This document shows, piece after piece, positions 8,843 through 15,332 of a DNA stretch of 28,422 nucleotides (the stretch's first letter is position 1; every line of letters starts with the position of its first letter). A program made the translations under genes and the position numbers. Origin of the DNA: a virus; IMG/VR virus record IMGVR_UViG_3300029951_001088, positions 1 through 28,422 of that record; one strand, given 5' to 3'. Under the pieces are notes generated by a model. The model was not told the DNA's origin. It saw only the letters and a list, made by a program, of their open reading frames with translations, and did not search any database.

Positions 8843-11800
8843 TCATCCTCCCCGTTGATTGCGAAAAGTTCGATACTGTACCGGCTGATCGTCGACCTGA
8901 AAGAACACCCTGTATTCATCCGGTCGCGCCGACGTATTGCCTTCATGGAATATTCTGACGAAGCTTGCTTGTACCTTGTGCCCATTGCGCACGTACGCTG
9001 CCAATTTATTCTCCAACCTCCTGTATGTTCCTCTATTCAGCTTCGCATCGCCTGGCGAGACATTGAGCGCCCCGCCCTGAAAGCCGAAGCGATCGGCTCC
9101 GGCGTGGAAGCCGATATCACCTTCTCTACCCTGACGCCCGATTTCCCGGTCTTCCTCACGAAAGCGATGCCCAGGATCGAACCTCAGTATCCCCGAAGTG
9201 GTGACGCCACGTCCATGCTCATCAGTGACATAGGAATGACCCTCGAATACGTATACCGTATCAGGTTGTGGATTCCGTGATGCCATGCGGAATTCTTCCC
9301 GCGTATTCAATTCAATCGTCTTGAGCCTGCCCCTGGCTGCGCCATTCGGATCAATCCAAGAATTGCTCACCTGATCAACTGGCCTCCCAGAAACAATTCG
9401 CCCCTCACTAGGAGGGGCGTTGTTCTTCATGGCGGAATCATCATCGGGTGGAGGTCTGTCCGGCTCGGGCGGCGGCTCCACCCGCCCGCCGATCCCCGCC
9501 TCCGGATACCGCGCCTTGTATCGCTCCCGCAATTGCTGCTGCGATAACGGCGGCTCCGCATCCAGCTTCTCCTGCAAGCGGCGCCGCCCCAGCTTGCTGG
9601 CCGTGCGCTCGGCGCGCATCCGAGCTTGGTCGAAAGTCACGCCCTGGCTCAATACCTTGCCGCTGTGCGGATCCATCACCGCATAGCCGCCATCGCCATC
9701 GCGGGCGGTGACAGTCTCGATGCTGTCCAGCAACTTGCCGTGCACCGGCTGGTCATAACGTTTGCCGTCGCGATCCAGCACGAAGCGCGGATCGGCCGGC
9801 GCGTCGCGCCGCATCGCCTGCTCGCCGCTGTCGATATACGGCTCCGCCGTCACATCTGGCGTGGTGTTGCCCTCGGCGCGGGCACGATGCGCCGCGCGGT
9901 CGATGTAGGGCTGCTGGTAGGCTTCCACCGCATTGGGGTCGAAGCCCATCTGCCGCATCCGCGCGTGCTCCGCCTCGGTGGCGGCGCGATGCGCTTCGGG
10001 GTAGGTGTGCCCGGCATCGAGCAGCGCCTTCTCCACCCGCTCGTGATAGTCGCGCGATTCGCACAGGTCGAAGCGCTGGCCTTTTGCGTCGTCGTACCAG
10101 CGCGGCATCGCCGCGTCATGCACCGAAGTACGGCCGTCGCCGGACATGCCGGCCGCCAGGCCCACATCGTCGCCCTCGCGGATCGGCAAGCCGTCGCGGT
10201 TGCTGGACTGGACCCGATTATCGGCATCACCGACCGTTCCGGTATCGGATTCAGCACCGCGCCGCGCCGGGACAGAAGATGCGTCCGGCGGCTCGGCCGC
10301 CGCATCCGGCGTCCTATCCTGCCCAAACGACCGAGCCCCCTTTACGGGGGCTCGTGGGTCTGCGGATTCTTCTCCACCGGGAGGTCCGGCATCACTGTCA
10401 GGCGGCGGCCGCTCCTGCACCGCCTCTTCCGGATTGCCCGCGAGCTTGCGCCCTAGCGGCTGCCCCACTTCTGCCGCAATGCCGCCAGGCTCTGCGCGCT
10501 GGCCGGCGCCAGCATCTTCCCGCGCTGCGCCGCGATCGCCCGTGCCGCCCGCATGTACAGCGCCGGCTTGGGCAGCTTCGCTTTCGTTGTTTCCATGGAT
10601 TCGCTCCTTCACCGCCGCAACAAACGCGGCCTCGTCGTTGGGATGCTCCGCATGCAAACGCATCGCCGCATTGGGATCGGTGCTCACCAGATGCGTCACC
10701 GCGGATAGCGCGTCACGATCCAGCTCGCCGGCGCCCACACCCGCTGCATCCGCACCGAGCCGATGCTCTTCATCGCTGACGGCGGGATGCTGCCGTGTAA
10801 CCGCTTTATCGCCAGCGACAGCGGGCGCTTCCGGCGCCCGCCCTGGAAGTGCGGTGGCAGTGCCGTCGGGGCGCACATCCGGCACCTGCCGGGCACTGCC
10901 TACTCCCGGGACAGGATCAGGCTTCAACTTGTCGTCGCCAAAGGCAGAACGAGCCCCCGCCTGCCGTAGCGATTGATCCCCTTTCCCATCTGTATCCTGC
11001 CGGGGCGCCTGCTCCGTTTTATGTGCAGGTGCCAGCGCATCCGAATCCGGTTTGCGCAGCGGCGCCTCGCCCGGAGGAATCGCCTGCGCGATGTCCGAGG
11101 CGGCAGCATGCGACGGCGAGCGCTCGGGACCAGCCCCGCGCAAATCAGGCTCAGCGCCACTTCCCTCCTGCGGCTGCAACCCAGCTGTCGCGGACGTCGG
11201 CTGCCCCTGCCCCGCAGCCTGCCCACTTCCACCCATGTCCTTCCACGCCGACCGCGCGGCGGCAGACCGCACCGCCGCACGCGCCGCAGCGGTAACGGCA
11301 CTGCCCGCATGGCCGGCAGCAGCCGGCACCAGGCCAGAGACGAAACCCTGTGCCGCCGAATCGCCAACGCGCGCCGCAAGCTTGCCGTAATCGATTTTTC
11401 CAGCCTGGTACTCGTCGTAGGCTTCCTCGGCACCGCCGCTGGCTGCACCGAGTCCCGCCATGTTGGTGCCCTGCTGCATATAGTTGCCGGCGCGCTCACC
11501 CACGGCCGCACCGACGCGGTTGCCGGCAAGTCCGGACGCGGCATCGCCAACCAGCTTCGAAGTCAGCCTGCCGGCCGCGCCACCGGTCGCCTCGGCGATG
11601 GGAAAAATCAAGCCATTGGCCGCCGCCGAAATCCCGGCATGCGCCAGCGCCGCGTCGTCGCCCAGCCCCTGCACCTTGGCATCGCCGTAGCCGCGCATCC
11701 CCTGCAAGGCGCTGAACGTGACCGGCGCCGGCACGCCGACCGCTTCGCCGCCCAGCGCCGCTATCATGTCCGGGGCCGAGTCCAGCGTGCCGGAAATCAG

Positions 11801-12736
11801 GCGCTGGCCCGGCGCCTCCAAAGCCTGACGCTGCGCCTCCTCCGCGGCGATCCGGCGCAGCGGCGCAAGGTCCGCCTCGCCGGCCGCCTGGCGCTGCTTG
11901 AACGCTTCCGCCAGCGGCGCCACCGCGGCGCGCGTTTCAGCACTCAGCTTGCCCGGATCAGCCAGATACTGCTGCACCAGACGCGCCTGCACATTGCCAC
12001 CCGGACTGCTGCCGAACCAGCCCTTGGCCAGCTTGGCGTAGCCATACAGTTTGGGCAACACATCGGCGGCGTCCTTGGGCAAGTCATTTTTCAGGTACTC
12101 GCCCCAACTGCTTTGAACCGGCTGCCGCGCCATGAAATCCGCGTGCGCCTGATTCATCCTCTGGCGGGCGGCGGCAGCCGCTTCCTGATCCTCGTCCTTC
12201 TCCGTATCAACATAAGGATCGAGATGGATTCCGAAATCCGACAAACCGGTGCGGGTCTGCACCGGAAGCGCTGGCGCGACCACACGCTTGAAATAGTCTT
12301 CCTTGGCCTGCTGCCGCTGCTGCGCCGGCAGCTTGCCGAAAGCGGGATCGGCGGCGATCGCATCCCAGGACCGCGCAGTGCCGGAAAGTCCGGACGACTC
12401 CGGCGGCGCAAGCCCCGGCGCGGTCGCCTTCGCGGCGACCGGCTGCGGACCGGTCGACAAGCCTGCAACGGGATGTTGCGGCGCCTCCATCGAGGCGCCC
12501 GGCTTGACGCGGGTATCAGCCCCCGCCGCCGTATCGTCCGTCGCCAGCCCCAGGCCACGCAGCGGCGCCATCCACGGCGCAACAGCCCCGGCTGCGGCGT
12601 CGTGCCCCGCACTACGCAAAGGCGGCCCATCCGCCTCCGGCAGAGGCTGCGTCCCCACCGGCACGAAATCGCCGTACTCCGTAGCCGAAGCACCAGCGGC
12701 CGGCACATAACCGCGGGAATCATCGTCCATCGCCAT
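8843..12736 (-). CDS. Large virion (gp16-position) chassis protein with C-terminal DNA/RNA non-specific endonuclease toxin tip
   Basis: This 1297-residue protein is inferred to be an ejected virion protein carrying a nuclease. Residues 1-70 are homologous to the start of the 548-residue protein (both contain GTQPLPE and APLR). Residues about 310-500 are Ala/Gly-rich and could insert in membranes. About 500-790 are disordered and Pro/Ala-rich. About 830-960 (AMPRWYDDAKGQRF to PNAVEAYQQPYID) may be a pretoxin region. A PPPEPDRPPP linker with NAPPSEGR lies near 1085-1112. The tip (about 1113-1297) contains GFHAGADRF with His1211 and LNRGTYRRLENK with Asn1234 and Glu1242, the Endonuclea_NS_2 pattern. 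The ATG at 12736 is preferred over the GTG at 12739 because the paralogue starts at the equivalent position. There is no signal peptide. Confidence 0.75.
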   Translation of the reverse strand: MAMDDDSRGYVPAAGASATEYGDFVPVGTQPLPEADGPPLRSAGHDAAAGAVAPWMAPLRGLGLATDDTAAGADTRVKPGASMEAPQHPVAGLSTGPQPVAAKATAPGLAPPESSGLSGTARSWDAIAADPAFGKLPAQQRQQAKEDYFKRVVAPALPVQTRTGLSDFGIHLDPYVDTEKDEDQEAAAAARQRMNQAHADFMARQPVQSSWGEYLKNDLPKDAADVLPKLYGYAKLAKGWFGSSPGGNVQARLVQQYLADPGKLSAETRAAVAPLAEAFKQRQAAGEADLAPLRRIAAEEAQRQALEAPGQRLISGTLDSAPDMIAALGGEAVGVPAPVTFSALQGMRGYGDAKVQGLGDDAALAHAGISAAANGLIFPIAEATGGAAGRLTSKLVGDAASGLAGNRVGAAVGERAGNYMQQGTNMAGLGAASGGAEEAYDEYQAGKIDYGKLAARVGDSAAQGFVSGLVPAAAGHAGSAVTAAARAAVRSAAARSAWKDMGGSGQAAGQGQPTSATAGLQPQEGSGAEPDLRGAGPERSPSHAAASDIAQAIPPGEAPLRKPDSDALAPAHKTEQAPRQDTDGKGDQSLRQAGARSAFGDDKLKPDPVPGVGSARQVPDVRPDGTATALPGRAPEAPAVAGDKAVTRQHPAVSDEEHRLGADAAGVGAGELDRDALSAVTHLVSTDPNAAMRLHAEHPNDEAAFVAAVKERIHGNNESEAAQAGAVHAGGTGDRGAAREDAGAGQRAEPGGIAAEVGQPLGRKLAGNPEEAVQERPPPDSDAGPPGGEESADPRAPVKGARSFGQDRTPDAAAEPPDASSVPARRGAESDTGTVGDADNRVQSSNRDGLPIREGDDVGLAAGMSGDGRTSVHDAAMPRWYDDAKGQRFDLCESRDYHERVEKALLDAGHTYPEAHRAATEAEHARMRQMGFDPNAVEAYQQPYIDRAAHRARAEGNTTPDVTAEPYIDSGEQAMRRDAPADPRFVLDRDGKRYDQPVHGKLLDSIETVTARDGDGGYAVMDPHSGKVLSQGVTFDQARMRAERTASKLGRRRLQEKLDAEPPLSQQQLRERYKARYPEAGIGGRVEPPPEPDRPPPDDDSAMKNNAPPSEGRIVSGRPVDQVSNSWIDPNGAARGRLKTIELNTREEFRMASRNPQPDTVYVFEGHSYVTDEHGRGVTTSGILRFDPGHRFREEDREIGRQGREGDIGFHAGADRFGFQGGALNVSPGDAKLNRGTYRRLENKLAAYVRNGHKVQASFVRIFHEGNTSARPDEYRVFFQVDDQPVQYRTFRNQRGG
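9399..9419. repeat. In-frame hairpin at the toxin-tip junction (copy 1)
   Basis: CGCCCCTC and GAGGGGCG form a perfect 8-bp inverted repeat with a five-base loop inside the coding sequence, encoding the NAPPSEGR linker just before the nuclease tip. The same 21 bases occur in the other toxin gene at 15802-15822. Flanking bases are also nearly identical (CCCAGAAACAA upstream on the plus strand). Confidence 0.9.
10333..10353. repeat. Second in-frame hairpin inside the large chassis gene
   Basis: GAGCCCCC and GGGGGCTC form a perfect 8-bp inverted repeat with a TTTAC loop. It encodes RAPVKGAR in a Pro-rich, disordered context and resembles the junction hairpin in form (8-bp stem, five-base loop), though not in sequence. 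Confidence 0.8.
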
Positions 12737-12958
12737 CACCGCACACCCCGCTCAAGCATGATCGTCGGACACTCCAAGACCTCCGCAGCAAAGCGGCTTC
12801 ACAATCTCAACGCAATGAATCAGCGGACCGCAGCGCCGTCGCGCACAACGCGCGCGGCGCAATCCACTTGGTGAGTTAACCCGGAATAGACCGGCGAAAC
12901 TGGCCTCAGACCGAACGCGATCAGCCGCGGCGATACTGGTGGCAAACCACCCGCCGCA

Positions 12959-13393
12959 TCAGATCTTCGCCCTAGTCCGCAAAAAAGCCAGGTACTTCGG
13001 ATCTTCCGGCTCGAAGATCTCCTTTCCTTCACTCATATAGGCCCGCATCAGTTCATCGGTCGCGGCATCATTTTCGCCAGCATCAAACAGAATCTGGCCC
13101 AGTCGCAGATGTAGGAAAGGATTGCCGATAGCCCCAGGGCAATGCATCGCGTACTCGAACGCCTCTCTCGCCGATTCCCTGTCACCGAGAAGAAAGCATG
13201 AATCGCCGATCGATATCAAAATCCACGTGGATGCCTCCCACTCGGTTTTAGGCTCCGGCACCAGTTGCCAGGCCTTCCGGTATTCCAGCAGTGCACTCTT
13301 GTGATTGTTCCGTCGGGCGAACTTGTTACCCGCCTCGCAGAGACGCGTGATCTCATCGTAAATCGCATCATCCAATTCCAATGCGTCAGTCAT
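12959..13393 (-). CDS. TPR-like protein, probable immunity protein
   Basis: This 144-residue all-helical protein has tetratricopeptide-like repeats: FARRNNHKSALLEYRKAWQLVP (about 25-47), GDSCFLLGDRESAREAFEYAM (about 63-84) and LRLGQILFDAGENDAATDELMRAY (about 96-120). Proteins of this length and repeat type are, as I recall, often immunity proteins beside polymorphic toxins, and it sits in an array of such genes. The ATG at 13393 is chosen because GGGGA lies six bases upstream; the ATG at 13417 lacks one. The 220 bases between it and the large toxin gene hold no supported gene. Its target toxin is not identified. Confidence 0.68.
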   Translation of the reverse strand: MTDALELDDAIYDEITRLCEAGNKFARRNNHKSALLEYRKAWQLVPEPKTEWEASTWILISIGDSCFLLGDRESAREAFEYAMHCPGAIGNPFLHLRLGQILFDAGENDAATDELMRAYMSEGKEIFEPEDPKYLAFLRTRAKI

Positions 13394-13447
13394 GACGGTT
13401 CCCCGCCTCCCATTCATTTCGCATCGGCGATTGCCGACGGCCTCATC

Positions 13448-13768
13448 TTACCCGGCCGAAACGATGTGGGGAAAATTCTGGTCGACGAACGCCTGCGCGT
13501 ATTCCTCAGGAACCACCGGCTGGCCGCGCGAGTGTGCAAGCGCCAGATTCTTCTCCCAGTTCTCGCGGATCTCCCCCGGCAAGGTGAGTGGAAACTCCAT
13601 CACCTGATTCACGATTTCCCGCCAATTCCCTTCACACTTGAAAGTCTTCGCCAGATGCGGCTCCATCAATCTCAGGCGCTCCCGTTCGTCATCGTGCAGC
13701 ATCCCGATCGCATCGAGCACATACCATTCCAGCAACCAGAGCAAAGGCCTGCCCGCATATCGGTCCAC
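13448..13768 (-). CDS. Orphan copy of the HNH-tip-associated immunity protein
   Basis: This 106-residue protein is a clear paralogue of the gene at 15008-15328. By hand, ungapped, about 67 of 106 residues match, including LLEWYVLDAIG, LAKTF, EIV and PEE-A-AF-DQNFP. The GTG at 13768 is chosen because it gives exactly the paralogue's length and the same start (V/MDRY), with AAGGGGG five bases upstream; the frame is open further to a TTG at 13837. No toxin gene precedes it directly, so it is an orphan relative to the local order. It may protect against sibling phages carrying a related tip. Confidence 0.75.
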   Translation of the reverse strand: MDRYAGRPLLWLLEWYVLDAIGMLHDDERERLRLMEPHLAKTFKCEGNWREIVNQVMEFPLTLPGEIRENWEKNLALAHSRGQPVVPEEYAQAFVDQNFPHIVSAG

Positions 13769-13827
13769 TTTCACCCCCTTTCGCGAGCCCTCACTCCCAC
13801 CAGACACCATGCGTCCTCCAACAGGGC

Positions 13828-14274
13828 TCAACTCCAAGATTTTGGCATTTGAAACGGTGCAATTTCCGCGTGCGACACACCATTTTCTCCAAGAAATTTT
13901 AGTGCCCGCTCCGAGACCACAAGCTGCAGACCGGGTGCAATTCCAAAATCATCGCTTCTGGGCGTTCCGTGGACCTTCAGCCAAACGAAATTCGGAAGCT
14001 GCCTGTTTGGATAAATATCCCGGAACTGATCGGATGCGGTGACTTCCACTTCATCAAACGTCACACCGGTGAAGTTCGCCCGCTCAATCCCTTGAGCCAG
14101 CGATTCAGAAACGATATAGCAAGGGGCGGTCTCCAAAAGCGGATCACCAAGCCAACCATCAAACTGATAATGGAGCTTGTGAACCAGCATTGGTTTTCCT
14201 GGGGTCCGTGTAAGGATTGTATTTTCGCCGAATCCCCCGGCAACTTCCGGCTCCAATACATAGAATCCCGGCAT
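13828..14274 (-). CDS. Probable immunity protein, Imm11/Imm43 (DUF1629)-like
   Basis: This 148-residue protein begins MPGFYVLEPEVAGGFG. It contains CYIVSESLAQGIE (about residues 68-80), a FDEVEVT strand, LPNFVWLKVHG, and a closing LVVSERALKFLGENG with an HAEI strand. Paired 'SE-alpha helix' elements and the interacting strand pattern resemble the DUF1629/Imm11 and Imm43 immunity families, but I cannot separate these by eye. The ATG at 14274 has GGAGG eight bases upstream and is preferred to the start at 14322. It ends just before the orphan 106-residue gene. GC is clearly lower than in the chassis genes. Its cognate toxin is not in the window. Confidence 0.6.
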   Translation of the reverse strand: MPGFYVLEPEVAGGFGENTILTRTPGKPMLVHKLHYQFDGWLGDPLLETAPCYIVSESLAQGIERANFTGVTFDEVEVTASDQFRDIYPNRQLPNFVWLKVHGTPRSDDFGIAPGLQLVVSERALKFLGENGVSHAEIAPFQMPKSWS

Positions 14275-14407
14275 CCCATCGCCCTCCAGCTTGCGGATTG
14301 AATGTAGACCTGAGTTTTGCATCGATATCCGTCACCCATTGCATAGACCGTTCGAGCGTGGATTGGGATGGCTCAAATCAAGGTCTATGGACAGAAAACG
14401 CCGATAA

Positions 14408-14791
14408 TTAAATGTCGGCACCGACGTCTGATTCAACTTCCTTCACAATCCTCTCCATGAGCGGCCAATCAATCTCGAACTCCGCGTATTCGAGCAAACG
14501 AAGCAGCAAAGTGTCCAAGCTTGGATCAGGACCATGCCGCAAACCATACAGCTTCTTGAACTTCAACAGCCAATAATAGGTGCTGTACAAAGCCTCGCGC
14601 TCGCCGATGCTGGTGAAGCCCATTTTTTCCAGCGCATCGGGATGCGAAAGGGCCCAGTAGTTCAGGAAGGACTCGCCATAGACAGGATCTCCAGCATCGA
14701 CATCGGGATATTCACCCAACGCTTTGATCGCCTGCCTGATTTCCCCGGCAAATGGTTTCAACCTCTCGCCACTGAAGAGGATATCGATCAT
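14408..14791 (-). CDS. Small protein of unknown function in the immunity array
   Basis: This 127-residue protein begins MIDILFSGERLKPF. It appears alpha-helical, acidic and soluble, with ALYSTYYWLLKFKKLYGLRHGPD in the middle and LDTLLLRLLEYAEFEIDWPLMERI near the end. I do not recognise a family. Size, low GC (27 of 60 bases in the line starting at 14521), orientation and position between likely immunity genes suggest another immunity protein. GGAGCAGG lies just upstream of the ATG. The 85-base gap to the next gene contains an inverted repeat (CATAGACC at 14342-14349, GGTCTATG at 14382-14389) of unknown role. Confidence 0.5.
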   Translation of the reverse strand: MIDILFSGERLKPFAGEIRQAIKALGEYPDVDAGDPVYGESFLNYWALSHPDALEKMGFTSIGEREALYSTYYWLLKFKKLYGLRHGPDPSLDTLLLRLLEYAEFEIDWPLMERIVKEVESDVGADI

Positions 14792-14870
14792 GGACCTGCT
14801 CCACGGTCTATCAATCGGTGAATTCTTTACCCGTCGTTCGCAGGTTCTTGATTTGAAATATGCGAACTAT

Positions 14871-15006
14871 TCACGTCAATCCGTTCGGAGATCGAACTTG
14901 TCGATCAGCCCGTACCCGCACCGGGCTCAGCTCCAAATATAGCAGGTACTCCGTGCATGGCCCCGCTTGTTGAGCGTTGATTTTCGACCACAGCTCCGAA
15001 TGACCA
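14871..15006 (-). pseudogene. Possible remnant of a displaced immunity or toxin gene
   Basis: The 216-base gap downstream of the 106-residue immunity gene contains an open frame without a start codon. It runs protein-like through HSELWSKINAQQAG and TEYLLYLELSPVRVRADR before a stop at 14871. Its TTGGAGCTGAGCCC resembles TTGGAGTTGAGCCC at the 13824-13837 boundary. A different frame gives a 36-residue ORF starting at ATG that overlaps the previous stop. I cannot tell a decayed gene from chance. Confidence 0.25.
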
Positions 15007-15007
15007 C

Positions 15008-15328
15008 TTATTCATCCGAAACAATATCGGGAAAATTCTGATCGATGAATGCACGGGCAAATTCCTCCGGAATCACAGGCTGGCCTCGCGCGTGAGCTGC
15101 TGCAAGATTTCTCTCCCAGATCTCTTCAATTTCCGCCGGCAGCGACGCTGGGAAATCCATCTGCGCACTCACTATTTCCTGCCAAGTGCCGCTCATTCCA
15201 AATGTCTTGGCCAGCTTGGGTTCCATACTGTGCAAACTTTGATGTTGATGTTCATGCAACTGGCCTATTGCATCGAGCACATACCATTCCAGCAAACGGA
15301 GAAACGGCTTTCCCTCGTATCGATCCAT
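15008..15328 (-). CDS. Probable immunity protein for the HNH nuclease tip
   Basis: This 106-residue protein begins MDRYEGKPFLRLLEWYVLDAIG. It is predicted to be mainly helical and ends PEEFARAFIDQNFPDIV. It starts four bases after the HNH-type toxin stop, with AAGGA eight bases before the ATG. The position is the classical place for a cognate immunity gene, and a related copy lies 1.2 kb downstream at 13448-13768. I associate this sequence type with genes after WHH/HNH toxin domains but cannot give a Pfam name. The immunity role is inferred from position and paralogy. Confidence 0.72.
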   Translation of the reverse strand: MDRYEGKPFLRLLEWYVLDAIGQLHEHQHQSLHSMEPKLAKTFGMSGTWQEIVSAQMDFPASLPAEIEEIWERNLAAAHARGQPVIPEEFARAFIDQNFPDIVSDE

Positions 15329-15332
15329 TCAC

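Noticed and set aside
10973-12874. 633-residue open frame on the plus strand
   Set aside because: It is antisense to the large toxin chassis. It is Arg/Pro-rich with no folded pattern and no ribosome binding site, typical of an antisense frame in GC-rich DNA.
14342-14389. Inverted repeat CATAGACC/GGTCTATG as an operator or attachment site
   Set aside because: Eight-base arms 32 bases apart in a short gap are weak evidence, and no gene for a matching regulator or recombinase is present.
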